Assembly (NCBI RefSeq): GCF_000378185.1
Contig: NZ_KB899382.1
Location: 62,001-126,000, forward strand
Source of the DNA: Salinimonas chungwhensis DSM 16280
Lineage (GTDB): Bacteria > Pseudomonadota > Gammaproteobacteria > Enterobacterales > Alteromonadaceae
DNA: 64,000 nt
Reading direction: 5' to 3'
The notes beneath the pieces are model-generated. The model was not told the DNA's origin, did not search any database, and worked only from the letters and a program-made list of their open reading frames with translations. Positions 18,507 to 29,170 of this stretch are shown here, one piece after another. A program made the translations under genes and the position numbers. Position 1 is the first letter of the stretch, and every line of letters starts with the position of its first letter.

Positions 18507-20249
18507 CTACCCATCAATGCGTTGAATCAGCGACGCCAATTCTTCTATCTTGGCCACTGTTTCTTTGACTAAGTTGTCGATCTCATTAGATGACGACTGA
18601 GAGTTCCCGGCCAGCGTACGCACTTCATCAGCAACTACGGCGAATCCGCGGCCCATTTCACCCGCACGCGCCGCTTCGATAGCTGCATTCAAGGCTAGCA
18701 GGTTAGTCTGTTCAGAAATGGAGTTAATGGTGCCAACGATAGAACTGATGGTCTGACTGGTGGTCAATAACGACTTCATTGCCTCTTGTGTATCGTTAAC
18801 AGCCTCTTTTCGCGAAGTGATGTCCACGGCAAAAAAGACATAACGGGTTATCTCTCCCTTGAAATTACGCAAAACACACAAACGCGCATCAAACGCCAGG
18901 TAAGCGCCAGATTCTTCAAACTCCATGACTTTTGACACAAAGCCGCTGGACTCCAGCTTGGTTTTCTCATCCTGGGTCAGCTGCTGTAATACCTGATGGG
19001 CAAAGGTTTGCGTATCGCACAGATCCTGCAGTTTGTTTTTTAATAAACTATTTGCCTCAATGACAGTACCATCGGGTTCTGCTTCCAATAATGCTAATGC
19101 ACTGCCGATTGCTTTTAGCTTATTGGTAAAGTCCAGCGCCATTTGTTTCACTCGGGTAATATCCGCCTGAATAGCAATGAAGTTAACCAGATTCTGGTTT
19201 TCAAACACAGGATTAATGGAAAGAGACGTCCAGTAAGGGGTGCCATCTTTTCTGTAATTTAATATTTCATCGTAAAAAGATTGCCGGTTTTTAAGCTTAT
19301 TTCTGATCACATCGACCGTGCGGGGGTCGGTCTCCTGGCCTTGTAAAAATTCACCGGGCTTTTTCCCTGAAACTTCCTGCAAATCCCAGCCGGTAAGCCT
19401 TGTAAACCCTTTGTTGACGTATTGGATAAGTCCGTCAGGACCAGTAATAATCACCGCATTATCTGTTTCATTTGCAACCAGCGACAGCATCCGCTGCTGT
19501 TCGCGCTGCTCCACTTCCTCGGTGACATCTTTCAAAAATGCGGTATACAGAGTTCGATCTTGCAGCGCGACTTTAGATAATGAAAGCCTTGCCCAGCGTG
19601 TAGCACCATCTGTTCTTTCAATCTTTACTTCACGACTGGTCCCTACAATCTTATCCTGGCCGGTGGTCCGGTTAGCATTGACATAATTATCGTGCTCTGA
19701 CTGTATGGCATGGGGAACCAGCATCTTAACATTCTGGCCTATAACCTCTTCGCGCTTAACGCCCCACAGCTTTTCGGCAGACGCGTTGAACAGCGTTACG
19801 GCATTGTTCTCGTTGATACAAACTACCGCATCCAGCGCTTGCTCAAGGGTTTGTTCTACAATCTCGCGGGCTTCACGCTCCTTGCTGATTTCCCGAACAA
19901 ACGCCGTGTAGTGTTTTTTGCCTTTGACCAGAACCTGCGACAGGGCCAATTGCACCCATACCCGCTCACCGGTTTTTGTTTCAAGCTCAACTTCCCTTGA
20001 GCTGCCAACAATTTTATCTACACCAGTTTGTCTGTGTGTATTTACATAGCTGTCATGATTAGCTCTGTGTACCTGAGGCACCAGGATTTTAATATTCTTG
20101 CCCATGACCTCATTGGGCGTGTAACCCCATAATTGCTGGGCAGCCTTGTTGTAAAAAGTGATGTTATTGTGCTCATCAATGGTTACAACAGCGAGAATTG
20201 ATTGAGAAAGAGCTTGTTTAGCGGCGTCATCGGCCAGGAATAAACGCAT
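18507..20249 (-). CDS. Soluble multi-PAS methyl-accepting chemotaxis protein
   Basis: A cytoplasmic receptor of about 580 residues with no membrane span. Two tandem PAS domains in the first 260 residues are close copies of each other (both contain LWG, then VxxLVP, HDxYVN, DKIVGxSREV and RxWxxLxLS). A third PAS follows ([26 protein letters not shown]), then a weaker fourth with a PAC-like end ([12 protein letters not shown]). The C-terminal 90 residues are the MCP signalling tip ([33 protein letters not shown]) with very short coiled-coil arms. The ORF could start at 20291, but GGAAG sits 8 bases before the ATG at 20249, which I prefer. PAS domains usually sense redox state or oxygen via FAD or haem; the ligand is unknown. 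Confidence 0.88.
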   Translation of the reverse strand: MRLFLADDAAKQALSQSILAVVTIDEHNNITFYNKAAQQLWGYTPNEVMGKNIKILVPQVHRANHDSYVNTHRQTGVDKIVGSSREVELETKTGERVWVQLALSQVLVKGKKHYTAFVREISKEREAREIVEQTLEQALDAVVCINENNAVTLFNASAEKLWGVKREEVIGQNVKMLVPHAIQSEHDNYVNANRTTGQDKIVGTSREVKIERTDGATRWARLSLSKVALQDRTLYTAFLKDVTEEVEQREQQRMLSLVANETDNAVIITGPDGLIQYVNKGFTRLTGWDLQEVSGKKPGEFLQGQETDPRTVDVIRNKLKNRQSFYDEILNYRKDGTPYWTSLSINPVFENQNLVNFIAIQADITRVKQMALDFTNKLKAIGSALALLEAEPDGTVIEANSLLKNKLQDLCDTQTFAHQVLQQLTQDEKTKLESSGFVSKVMEFEESGAYLAFDARLCVLRNFKGEITRYVFFAVDITSRKEAVNDTQEAMKSLLTTSQTISSIVGTINSISEQTNLLALNAAIEAARAGEMGRGFAVVADEVRTLAGNSQSSSNEIDNLVKETVAKIEELASLIQRIDG

Positions 20250-20551
20250 TATCGTACTTCCGACTTCATCAATAAAAACAGCGTAAAACAAGGTATAGCT
20301 AATTTTTTACGATGTGCCACATAATGCATCTACATAATTAGTATAATAAAACGATGATATCGCCCACTCATAATCATTGCCAGTTCACCACCGAATTTCA
20401 GGGCTAAACATATATATTGATATAACGGCTGCGGTATACAGGGAAACGTACCGAGTCTGATTACTTTTTTAAAGCTTTGTCGATGACATGGTAAATCATC
20501 AAAAATTACGCGATACCTAAGACTGATAGAAAGAAATATTACGCATTTTTT

Positions 20552-20567
20552 TGTTAAGCGCTTACGA
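20552..20567. promoter_or_regulatory. LacI-type palindrome
   Basis: TAAGCGCTTA (20555-20564) is a perfect 10-bp palindrome with central CG, the core of many LacI-family operators. It lies about 300 bp upstream of the PAS receptor, so which gene it controls is unclear. Confidence 0.3.
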
Positions 20568-20589
20568 TAAAACTGGTTTTCTCAAGTAC

Positions 20590-20610
20590 AAAAACCGGCG
20601 CGAGGCCGGC
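20590..20610 (-). terminator. Rho-independent terminator of selO
   Basis: Read on the minus strand, GCCGGC and GCCGGT pair around a 5-nt loop and are followed by TTTTTG, 27 bp after the selO stop codon. Confidence 0.75.
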
Positions 20611-20636
20611 TGTGGTTTGCTTGTGTGCTTCTTAGG

Positions 20637-22340
20637 TTATGATGAGCAGCTGTAATGCGAAATGCCGCCTGCGTCAAAGTATTCTGGTGGACGCAGTCGA
20701 TAAAATTTATTCTCAACTTCTTTGGACTGTTCACTGTAGGGGGCAGTCAGTACATCCTGAAGCTCTTTTATCAAAGTGAAGTCGCCTTTCTCCGCCTGCC
20801 GGTAAGCAGGGACTACAAGCCACTCTCTCCAAGTGTACTTTGGATTCACCCGCTTCATTCTTGCTGCAACTTCATCAATTTTACCGTTTTGTCCGACCTG
20901 GCTACGCCAGCTTTCAAGCCAATCAGCCCACTGGGCAACCAGGTCGTCGCTGGGTGTGATATAAAAGCTCCGGCTAAGGGCCGAAACCTCGTTCGGAATT
21001 GCGCAAAGCTCTCGAAAGAAAATAGTGTAATCGACGGAGGTTTTAACCATCAACTGAAGCAGTTGCATTAATAGTGCTGAATCGAAAGTGTCCAGCCCCA
21101 GCTTGGCGGCCCACATGGATGCTGTTTTTTCCTGCATTACGCGAGAAAACGCATTACAGCATTTTTCCAGCTCTTGCGTGCACATCGAATCATGGGAAAG
21201 CAAAGGTTTGAGTGCCCGACAGAACATTTCATAATTTTTCTGCGCCGCGACAGGCTGGTTCAGAAATGAAAAATGCTGACCGCCTCCAGTCCAGGGCTGA
21301 AACGCCGGGTCAAAAAGTTCACAGAATCCAAATGGCCCGTAATCAAGAGTGAAGCCACCGCCGGCACAGTTATCACTGTTAAAGTTACCCTGACAATAGC
21401 CAACCCGGATCCAATCAGCAATCAGGGATGTTAAGCGTTCACGAAAGGCCACCGCCAGCTGAAGCAGTTGCTCCTCCCATGTGCTGCTCAGGTCTACATC
21501 GTCACTGTATTCCCGCTCAATTAAATGGCGGACAATTTGCCTGAGTTCACTATGAGCCTCGCTATACTGCTTATTACGGGTGCGTCTGGCGAAGAGCTCA
21601 AGCTGACCTACCCGTAAAAAAGACGGCGCCACCCGGGTAGTAATAGCCACCGGGTTGGAGACCATTATTTCTGGATTCTGAGCCTGGGATCCTTCCCGGT
21701 ACCAGGGCCGATCTACAGTTTCTGTTTGGGAAACGATGAGACTCAACGAGCGGGTAGAAGGTACGCCCAGCGCATGCATGTGATCCTGAACCAGAAACTC
21801 TCTGACACTTGAGCGCAACACCGCGCGACCATCGGCACCGCGACAGTAGGGTGTGCGCCCGGCACCTTTTAATTGCATTTCCCAACGCTTGCCATTGATA
21901 ACAGCTTCCAGCACAGATATCGCGCGACCATCGCCGTAGCCATTGCCGGTTTGAAACGGACACTGTTGTACAAACTCAGTTCCATAAATAGACAGCGCGT
22001 ATCCCGTCGCCCAGCCTGCTTCACGCATGGGGGGAACAGCGCGTGCCATATTACCTGAAAAAAACTGGATAAAATCATCACTTCGGGCAAATTCAGAAGC
22101 AAAATGAAGCTCCTCAAACAGCGTTTTACTGTGGGCGACGTATTGAGGATTTGCGATGGGGGTCGGCTTTACGGGCACATAATGTCCTGAGAAAACCTGC
22201 CTGGGATGATAATCGTCGGCGGTATCTGAGGCATCTGGGTCCGCTGTCAGTGAATCTAACAAAGAGTAACTGGCAAACCCGGCGAGTTCCGCCAACGATG
22301 TTATAGGATTTGAAGACGATGTAGAATCATTAGTTGTCAT
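20637..22340 (-). CDS. selO: SelO/YdiU family protein adenylyltransferase (AMPylase)
   Basis: A 567-residue pseudokinase-fold protein of the SelO/YdiU family, which transfers AMP to Ser, Thr or Tyr of target proteins and is linked to redox stress. Diagnostic pieces are [42 protein letters not shown] sequence with the nucleotide-binding Lys, [11 protein letters not shown] and the metal-binding DYGPFGF. The protein ends in SCSS: in animals the third-last residue is selenocysteine, and here it is Cys, as in most bacteria. It is longer than E. coli YdiU (478 residues), like the long eukaryotic/proteobacterial subgroup. GGTGAG precedes the ATG. It is monocistronic. Confidence 0.95.
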   Translation of the reverse strand: MTTNDSTSSSNPITSLAELAGFASYSLLDSLTADPDASDTADDYHPRQVFSGHYVPVKPTPIANPQYVAHSKTLFEELHFASEFARSDDFIQFFSGNMARAVPPMREAGWATGYALSIYGTEFVQQCPFQTGNGYGDGRAISVLEAVINGKRWEMQLKGAGRTPYCRGADGRAVLRSSVREFLVQDHMHALGVPSTRSLSLIVSQTETVDRPWYREGSQAQNPEIMVSNPVAITTRVAPSFLRVGQLELFARRTRNKQYSEAHSELRQIVRHLIEREYSDDVDLSSTWEEQLLQLAVAFRERLTSLIADWIRVGYCQGNFNSDNCAGGGFTLDYGPFGFCELFDPAFQPWTGGGQHFSFLNQPVAAQKNYEMFCRALKPLLSHDSMCTQELEKCCNAFSRVMQEKTASMWAAKLGLDTFDSALLMQLLQLMVKTSVDYTIFFRELCAIPNEVSALSRSFYITPSDDLVAQWADWLESWRSQVGQNGKIDEVAARMKRVNPKYTWREWLVVPAYRQAEKGDFTLIKELQDVLTAPYSEQSKEVENKFYRLRPPEYFDAGGISHYSCSS

Positions 22341-23053
22341 AGCTCACCAGATATAGAGATCATGTGTAGTGTACGCATCACATTTAGCATTGGATGAAGC
22401 TGCCATTGAATGCAGAGAATAACAGTTAACAGATAGGTGGTTGGCTCTTATAATTTTCAAAACGGAAGATGCAAAACCTAATCATTCTTCTGCCTAAAGT
22501 AGCCATTGTAGGTAACCTGGCGCAAACTAACTTTATGCAGATTTAGTCGGCGAATTGAAGATATCCAGGTCGCGCGAATCACCAATTTCTCTCTAAGAGA
22601 CATTCTACTATCCTTGCTGTAACGGCTACCCAGGGCCTTTTTGTTTGGCTAAGACAAACTCACCACAGGTATTAAACCATACATTTTGATATAACAAACG
22701 TGGTCGAGAGATTAGCCTGCACGCAATACGCTTTATAGTTCGATAAATGCTCAAAAAGGGCATTTAAATTTTCCCAATAACTGCTTTTATGTTGATGGAG
22801 ACATCGATGTTTCTAAAAAGCGCATCAACCTAAATCGAAAGTAACGCTCTTCAAAGCTCAGATGTAGCGTTTCATGACCGTTTGAATCTGGTGCCCACAT
22901 GTGGGCCGCTATCTGACAGTGAAATAAATGTTGGGCTAACCGGTGGCTGAAGACAGGTGTTTCGGTCTGGTTCTATCCAAATACATATCTGGCTCTGTTC
23001 GCTGGCAGGTTTTTCCTTAGGCTGGGTAAAAAAGCGACAGTTGAGAGAGCGAT
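22341..23053. other. Intergenic region, about 710 bp
   Basis: No gene is visible on either strand. Short open frames here have no ribosome binding site. It includes the selO promoter and, near 22892-22907, a GTGCCCACATGTGGGC palindrome-like element. Otherwise unremarkable. Confidence 0.5.
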
Positions 23054-25981
23054 ATGTATAACTGGCAACACCATTTATTTCTTCTGGTGATCTTATGTAG
23101 TGGACGAGCTGCAACTGCAGACGTTATTTACCAGAGTGACTTTCAAACGGGTAACTATGCAAACTGGACAGCCACAGGTGATGGTAATGATGCCATTAAT
23201 CTGTATCAGGGTAATTATTCGATTCGTCATGATGGACTTCGCACGCTAACACTAGAGGTTTCCACACAAGCTTATCAGAACGTGGCACTAACTATGGACG
23301 TTGCGGCGACAGGGTTGGTAGCGGGCGATACCTGCTTTGCTGAAGTGTCGGTTGATGGTGGGGCAAATTGGCAGTCGCTGGGCAGTGTGGGCACTGGCCA
23401 GTCTGGCGGTGTTTTCAGTAGCTTTTCGCTTAATTCCGGGCTTGATAATATTGCGCAACTGAGGCTGCGATTTCGCGCCTATACCCTCTACGGGCATTAC
23501 TGCTATGCCGACAACGTAACGCTGACCGGTGAATCAACCAGTCAGGGCGCGGTGTTTGAAGAAACCTTTCAGGACGGTGAATATGGTAACTGGCAACTGA
23601 ATGGCAACGGTAACGACACGGCAAATGTGTATCAGGGGAATTACTCACTCAGACTGGACGGGGTGCGCCAGGCAACCTACACCGTCTCAACCCAAAATTA
23701 TCAGAATGTATCACTGTCTGCAGATCTGGCTGGACTTTATCTGGTTGCTGGCGATGCCTGTTACATCGAGTATTCTGATAATGATGGAGCAACATGGCAG
23801 GTGTTAACCTCCATTGTGAATGGACAGGATAACGGGAGTTTTACTACCGGCACCGAAAACAACGGCCTGGATAACCTGGCATCTTTGCACGTTCGTTTCC
23901 GGGCTTATACGCTGTTTGGCAACTACTGTTACGGTGACAATGTGTTGCTTACCGGCACGCCGGCGATCACTTCGGGCCCGGCACTCGCGGTGTCCGGCAA
24001 CACCAATTTCGGGCAGGTGGCCGTCGGGCAAACGTCACAGACCGCACTGACTGTAACGAATACTGGCGATGCGGCGCTGGTCTTGGCAAACCTGTCAGGC
24101 CTGAGCACGCCATTTGCGTTGATTAGCGATAACTGTAGCGGACAAACGCTAACTCCATCAAGCAGTTGTCAGGCCACGGCGACCTTCACCCCTGCGACGG
24201 ACGGTACACAAAGCGCAACCCTGACACTACCTTCAAACGCAATGACATCACCTGACTCTGTTACTTTTAGCGGAACAGGTGTGACGGCGCAGGCCTGTGA
24301 CTTTGACTGTCTTGATGGCTCTGGCAACATCAGTAGAAGTGCGTTGACCTACTCGGTGTTAACCGGCAGTACGCCAGTCTCCCTGGTAGACTTTAGTCAG
24401 TATGGCGTTCCCGAGGAAGCTGCCAATCCTTCAAACACGCTGGAAGGATCGCTTTCCTTAACAGTTACGCCGGGCACGCTTACCGAGCAGGGGACGAATC
24501 TTGCGTCTGCCTATACTAACCCAAATTCACTGCCACCCTTTGACTTTACGTTTGTTCAGTACGGCACCCACCTGTTGCCGAGTGAGCGTCAGGTCGTGAA
24601 TACTGGTCATACTGCCTGGGAGTGGGTGCTGCTGCCTGGGCGTGTGTGGGATGAAGCCGGCGACAATGGTTACTCTCGTGTGGCGCTGCCCTTTGCATTG
24701 CAGGAAATTAACGCAAACTGCACCCACAACGGCGTGATGACCTTTCTGTTTAAAGATGATGGCAGTGTATCGGATGTGGCCTACCAGGTTGCGCAGGAAA
24801 CCTGTGAATACTTTAAATATAACCTGCACGGCAAGGTAGACGCAGATTATACCCCGGGCACCGTGGCTGAGCGTGATGCCATCATCAGCGACTATGTGCA
24901 GGAGTATGCTAACCGGTTACCGGTAAAACCGCTGTCAGCGCTGGCTACTGACTACCCGTCCGCGGGTATTTCGGTAACCGGCATCGGCAGTGATCAAAGC
25001 GCGTCACATCTTACCGCCTATGGCGTATTATATAACGGCACCCATTATCGGGGCGCCTGCCAGACGCGCTTCGGCGAGTATCCGTATTGTGACGTGATGG
25101 CGTTGCCCTCCTATTCAACGGCTAAAACGGTGGTAGCAGGTTTAGGCGTAATGCGCGCCGAGCAGCGTTACGGCGGCAGTCAGCAAAACATCGCCATTAG
25201 CGATTATGTAACGGCCTGCAGTGGGTCGCAGTGGCAGGATGTTACCCTCCTCAACGCCTTGGATATGGCGACCGGTAATTATGATGCCAGTGGCGACTCC
25301 GTCGACGAGGGGGCGCAAAAAACGGTCAGTGATTTTTTTCTGGTGGACACCCACGCCGATAAAATCAGCCACAGCTGTGGCTATTCCCGTAAAGCAGCTC
25401 CGGGCACGCAATTTGTTTATCACACATCTGACACTTACATTGTGAGCCGTACGCTGCAGCAATATCATGAGCAGCAAGCCGGAAGTGGTGCTGATTATTT
25501 TAACGATTTACTGGTCAGCGATATTTATAAGCCGCTGAATTTAAGTCCCCTGAGTTACCAGAGTAAGCGCACTTATGACAATGAGCTGCAGGTATGGGGT
25601 GGCTACGGCCTGACCCTAACGGGTGATGACCTTGCTAAACTAGGTAAATTTATGGGCCAGGATAACGGGAAGATCAATGGCCAGACGGTACTGGATGCCT
25701 CGTTACTGGCGGATGCGCTTCAGCAGACCAGTAATACTGGTCTCAATGCGGGAACGGCAAGCCGCTATCAGCATAGCGTATGGGCCTATGATTTAAGCGC
25801 GTCAACACAGGTGACCTGTTCCACGCCAACCTGGCTTCCTTACATGTCTGGATTTGGCGGCATCGGCGTGGTTATGCTGCCCAATGATATGGTTTATTAT
25901 TACGTGAGCGATAATAATGAATACGGATTTACCAAAACCATCAGAGAGCTGGAAAAAATCAGCCCAGTGTGTGGACGTTAA
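23054..25981 (+). CDS. Large secreted modular protein: two jelly-roll repeats, ASPM-SPD-2-Hydin-like domain and a beta-lactamase-type serine hydrolase
   Basis: A 975-residue exported protein. After a signal peptide (about 1-22) come two tandem homologous domains of about 135 residues (24-160 and 167-302), each opening with F(Q)xGxYxNW and ending RFRAYTLxGxYCYxDNVxLTG, probably jelly-roll carbohydrate-binding or adhesion modules. Residues about 310-410 form an Ig-like ASPM-SPD-2-Hydin/choice-of-anchor-D domain (FGQVAVGQTS, VTNTGDAAL, SSCQATATFTP). The C-terminal half is a class C beta-lactamase/penicillin-binding fold serine hydrolase with SxxK as S688-T-A-K691 and YHTSDTY near 789 as the Y-x-S/N motif. 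It may bind polysaccharide and cut an ester or peptide. The repeats may be recent duplicates. A hairpin follows the stop. Confidence 0.8.
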   Translation: MYNWQHHLFLLVILCSGRAATADVIYQSDFQTGNYANWTATGDGNDAINLYQGNYSIRHDGLRTLTLEVSTQAYQNVALTMDVAATGLVAGDTCFAEVSVDGGANWQSLGSVGTGQSGGVFSSFSLNSGLDNIAQLRLRFRAYTLYGHYCYADNVTLTGESTSQGAVFEETFQDGEYGNWQLNGNGNDTANVYQGNYSLRLDGVRQATYTVSTQNYQNVSLSADLAGLYLVAGDACYIEYSDNDGATWQVLTSIVNGQDNGSFTTGTENNGLDNLASLHVRFRAYTLFGNYCYGDNVLLTGTPAITSGPALAVSGNTNFGQVAVGQTSQTALTVTNTGDAALVLANLSGLSTPFALISDNCSGQTLTPSSSCQATATFTPATDGTQSATLTLPSNAMTSPDSVTFSGTGVTAQACDFDCLDGSGNISRSALTYSVLTGSTPVSLVDFSQYGVPEEAANPSNTLEGSLSLTVTPGTLTEQGTNLASAYTNPNSLPPFDFTFVQYGTHLLPSERQVVNTGHTAWEWVLLPGRVWDEAGDNGYSRVALPFALQEINANCTHNGVMTFLFKDDGSVSDVAYQVAQETCEYFKYNLHGKVDADYTPGTVAERDAIISDYVQEYANRLPVKPLSALATDYPSAGISVTGIGSDQSASHLTAYGVLYNGTHYRGACQTRFGEYPYCDVMALPSYSTAKTVVAGLGVMRAEQRYGGSQQNIAISDYVTACSGSQWQDVTLLNALDMATGNYDASGDSVDEGAQKTVSDFFLVDTHADKISHSCGYSRKAAPGTQFVYHTSDTYIVSRTLQQYHEQQAGSGADYFNDLLVSDIYKPLNLSPLSYQSKRTYDNELQVWGGYGLTLTGDDLAKLGKFMGQDNGKINGQTVLDASLLADALQQTSNTGLNAGTASRYQHSVWAYDLSASTQVTCSTPTWLPYMSGFGGIGVVMLPNDMVYYYVSDNNEYGFTKTIRELEKISPVCGR

Positions 25982-25986
25982 TCATC

Positions 25987-26028
25987 TGGTGCCCTGCTTA
26001 GTATCAAACTGGTACTAACAGGGCACCA
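25987..26028 (+). terminator. Long hairpin after the modular hydrolase gene
   Basis: TGGTGCCCTG and CAGGGCACCA pair perfectly, with further TTAGTA/TACTAA pairing inside. It starts 6 bp after the stop codon and ends 24 bp before the next start. No T run follows, so it may only attenuate or stabilise the transcript. Confidence 0.55.
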
Positions 26029-26051
26029 TCAGGTTCAGTAGGGTGAGACGT

Positions 26052-27254
26052 ATGTTAACAACACTGAGTGAGTCTTGGATGAAATCCACAATGACAGTGA
26101 ACGCTGAAGGGATGGCTGCGCGCATTATGCTGGCGTTTTTAGCAACCGCCGGCTTGTTCTATGTGAATATTATGCCAGCCATTGTGTCGGGTCTGATTGA
26201 TTCGTTGGGATTTAGCCGTGCTGACGCCGGACTCGTGGCGTCTTTAAATATTTATGGCGCTGCAGTGGGGGCGCTGATTGCTGTGTTCATTATCAGTCGG
26301 GTAAAATGGAAACCACTTGCCGTTGGATTATTACTTGGCTTGATAGGGCTGGATACCTTATCAATGTGGGTCACTGAACCGATGACTATGAAGATGATTC
26401 GCGGTCTGCACGGTATGGTCGGGGGTCTGCTAGTGGGTGTCTCGTTCGCAGTGATCGCCAGAGTAAGTCTGGTACATAAAACATTTGGTTACCTGTTGTT
26501 CGTGCAGTTTGGGCTTGGCGGTCTGGGCGTAATGTTTCTGCCGCCGTTGGCGCCAGTCTACGGTACTTCCGCGCTGTTTTTATCGCTGATAGCCTTTAGT
26601 GTAGTTAGTTTTATCATGTTATTTTTTCTACCCGCCTATCGGGTTGAAGATGCACCTAAACCCACGATAAGTGCTGACGTAAAATGGTGGCCCCTGGGAG
26701 CAGCTCTGTTATCTGTCTTCCTGTTTCAGGGCGCAAACATGGGGCTCTATGCTTACATCATTGACCTGGGCAAATCTTACGGACTCACGCTTACATTTAT
26801 TTCACCGACCCTGGGGGTTTCGGCCTGGGCTGGGCTGGTTGGAGCCTGGCTGGTTATCGTATTCTCCACCCGTTTTGGGCGGATGTATCCACTGCTGATT
26901 GCGATGACACTCACATTACTTGCCACTATTGCTCTGCACTACAGTGCCTCGCAGGCTATTTTTTGGCTGGCCAACGTATTGGTGGGCATCACCTGGGCCT
27001 TTTGTATTGCGTATCTGCTGGGGATTTGTGCAGAATTCGATAAAGAAGGCAAGATGGCGGCGCTGGGTGGGTTTGCATCGAAAACCGGACTTGCCTCAGG
27101 GCCCATGGTTTCCGCGCTGTTACTGGGCGCTGGTGACTATACAGTGCTGATCAATGTCGCCGCGATTGCGCTTTTCGGTTGTTTGTTAGTTTGCCTTTAT
27201 CCTACACAACTACTTGATAAATTGGATAAAACCGTTCAGGGTAGTGTAGGTTGA
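26052..27254 (+). CDS. MFS permease
   Basis: About 400 residues and 12 predicted spans, an MFS transporter of the YbfB/CynX-like type (GLFYVNIMPAIVSGLIDSLG, DAGLVASLNIYGAA). AGGGTGAG stands 6 bases before the ATG at 26052, which I prefer to the GTG at 26043. It lies 16 bp before the MocR gene and is followed by a nitrilase, so it may import or export the amine, amide or amino acid that this cluster handles. No substrate motif is visible. Confidence 0.82.
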   Translation: MLTTLSESWMKSTMTVNAEGMAARIMLAFLATAGLFYVNIMPAIVSGLIDSLGFSRADAGLVASLNIYGAAVGALIAVFIISRVKWKPLAVGLLLGLIGLDTLSMWVTEPMTMKMIRGLHGMVGGLLVGVSFAVIARVSLVHKTFGYLLFVQFGLGGLGVMFLPPLAPVYGTSALFLSLIAFSVVSFIMLFFLPAYRVEDAPKPTISADVKWWPLGAALLSVFLFQGANMGLYAYIIDLGKSYGLTLTFISPTLGVSAWAGLVGAWLVIVFSTRFGRMYPLLIAMTLTLLATIALHYSASQAIFWLANVLVGITWAFCIAYLLGICAEFDKEGKMAALGGFASKTGLASGPMVSALLLGAGDYTVLINVAAIALFGCLLVCLYPTQLLDKLDKTVQGSVG

Positions 27255-27270
27255 AAATAATAAGAAGACT

Positions 27271-29064
27271 ATGCTGCAACACCTGTTTACTTTTGATGAC
27301 GATGGTACAACAAGTCTCCAACGCCAGCTGCAAAGCAAACTGATAGAAGCCATTTTAGGCGGTTACTTTGTGGCCGGCTCGCGCATGCCCTCATCCAGAA
27401 AGCTGGCCGAAACTCTGGGGGTCTCACGCAATACAGTCGTTGCGGCTTACGAGCAACTTGCGGACGAAGGTTATCTGGTCAGTCGTGAACGCAGCGGGAT
27501 TTTTGTTAACGAGCATGTGTTTGATGAACACGCCGAAGCTGCCAGAATAGAAATTTCTGACGAAACACAATTTGACTGGCAGACAGCCTGTAATCCTACA
27601 AGCATCGAGACCAGCCAACCTGCCTATCCAGACAATTGGGAAGATTATCGCTATCCCTTCATTGATGGCCAGTACGATCAGTCGCTCTTTCCGCTGAATC
27701 AGTGGCGTGAATGTTCACGACTTAGTTTAAATGTCGATGAGATACGAAGCTGGGCACGTGATAGCGGGTATCAGGATGACGCCAGCCTGATTCATGAAAT
27801 CCGTACCAAAGTTTTACCCCGTCGCGGCATTCAGGCCCATGCTGACGAAATCCTGGTCACTCTGGGTTCTCAACAGGCGCTCTATTTGGTCAGTCGCCTG
27901 TTGATGAATACCACAACCCTGCTCACGATGGAGGAGCCGGGGTATCAGGGCATTCGGCAACTGGCGCAGCATAACCTGTGTCCGATACGTTTTGCTGGCA
28001 TTGAAAAAGACGGCATTGCCTTACATGAAATCTCACCCCAGACCCAGCTACTCTACGTCACACCGAGTCATCAGGTACCCACTGCGGTCACGATGTCCCG
28101 TGAAAAGCGCGAAGCACTGATAGCGCTCGCCAATCGAGATGACTTTATCGTGATCGAAGACGATTATGAAAGCGAAGCTAATTTTATCAGCAACCCTAAT
28201 CCGGCCCTTAAAAGCCTGGATTTTCAGGGGCGCGTTGTGTATATCTCCAGTTTTTCTAAAGCACTTGCACCGGGACTGCGCCTTGGCTTTATGGTGGCCA
28301 GCCCTGAACTTGTCCGTCGCGCCCGACAGCTGCGTGCACTTATGTTGCGCCATCCACCGGCTAATAACCAGCGCATCATGGCGCTGTTCTTATCGCTGGG
28401 TTATTACGATATGACCATGCGGCGTTTGTACCAGGCCACCAACGAGCGCTGGCAGGAGTTACGCGAAGCCCTCAATCATTATCTTGGCCCTTACATTGTC
28501 ACCAGTGAAACCATGGGCGGCAGTACCTGCTGGGTGAAAGGGCCTCCGGGGCTGAACAGCCAGAAATTTGTGGCTGCAGCGGCTGAAAAAGGGATCCTAA
28601 TCGAGCCGGTCGACCGTTTTTACGGCGGCCATGACCGCCCGGAGTGTTACTTTCGGCTGGGCGTGCGCAGTTTACCGAAGGAAAAGATACGGCCAGGCGT
28701 CGAGGAGCTGGCAAAACTCATTGACGATATCCGCGCCGATGGCGACCCTTCTTTTGGGCAGCACCTGAAGGGCGACAAACTCAAGCGTTTTTTGTCCAAT
28801 GTTACTTTCACCGGTTACACAGTATTTGGCGATCCGTATCGAATTACTTTGTTTGCTGACGGCAAAATGGAAGGGGTGGAAGGCCATAACGATGAAAAAC
28901 AGGATACCGGCACCTGGTGGCTGAAGGGCAATACCTGGTATCGTCAGTGGCAAAGCTGGTCATACGGCGAATTACTGGGCTTTGATATATTTATTACCGA
29001 TACCCGGATTCACTGGGTACGTGACGGTAAGCTTGTAGACGCCGCCAATTATAACAAGACGTGA
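27271..29064 (+). CDS. MocR/GabR-type regulator with an additional C-terminal domain
   Basis: A 597-residue PLP-binding transcription factor. A GntR winged helix occupies about 1-80 (GSRMPSSRKLAETLGVSRNTV), followed by a class I aminotransferase fold (about 125-485) with the PLP lysine Lys330 in SSFSKALAPGLRLGF and the ring-contacting Asp in IEDDYESE. Normal MocR proteins end there, near 480-500 residues. Here about 100 more follow (498-597), Gly/Trp/aromatic-rich and strand-like, with TFTGYTVFGDPY, GTWWLKGNTWYRQW and HWVRDGK motifs. It lies between a permease and a nitrilase and upstream of gabD-gabT. GabR, a relative, activates gabTD with GABA and PLP, so a similar role here is plausible. 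Confidence 0.88.
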   Translation: MLQHLFTFDDDGTTSLQRQLQSKLIEAILGGYFVAGSRMPSSRKLAETLGVSRNTVVAAYEQLADEGYLVSRERSGIFVNEHVFDEHAEAARIEISDETQFDWQTACNPTSIETSQPAYPDNWEDYRYPFIDGQYDQSLFPLNQWRECSRLSLNVDEIRSWARDSGYQDDASLIHEIRTKVLPRRGIQAHADEILVTLGSQQALYLVSRLLMNTTTLLTMEEPGYQGIRQLAQHNLCPIRFAGIEKDGIALHEISPQTQLLYVTPSHQVPTAVTMSREKREALIALANRDDFIVIEDDYESEANFISNPNPALKSLDFQGRVVYISSFSKALAPGLRLGFMVASPELVRRARQLRALMLRHPPANNQRIMALFLSLGYYDMTMRRLYQATNERWQELREALNHYLGPYIVTSETMGGSTCWVKGPPGLNSQKFVAAAAEKGILIEPVDRFYGGHDRPECYFRLGVRSLPKEKIRPGVEELAKLIDDIRADGDPSFGQHLKGDKLKRFLSNVTFTGYTVFGDPYRITLFADGKMEGVEGHNDEKQDTGTWWLKGNTWYRQWQSWSYGELLGFDIFITDTRIHWVRDGKLVDAANYNKT

Positions 29065-29170
29065 CGCTGGCCCTACATTCATTTGCTAACTGGACCTACC
29101 CGGTAACCAACGTGCTGTTTACTCTGTTAATCAACAGGATATCGATCCTTCGAATGACAGGAGAGTGAAC

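Larger units (their letters stand above)
20250..20636. other. Intergenic region upstream of the PAS receptor
   Basis: About 390 bp without a gene. It contains the terminator of the upstream selO gene and a TAAGCGCTTA palindrome; the rest is AT-rich promoter-like sequence. Confidence 0.5.
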
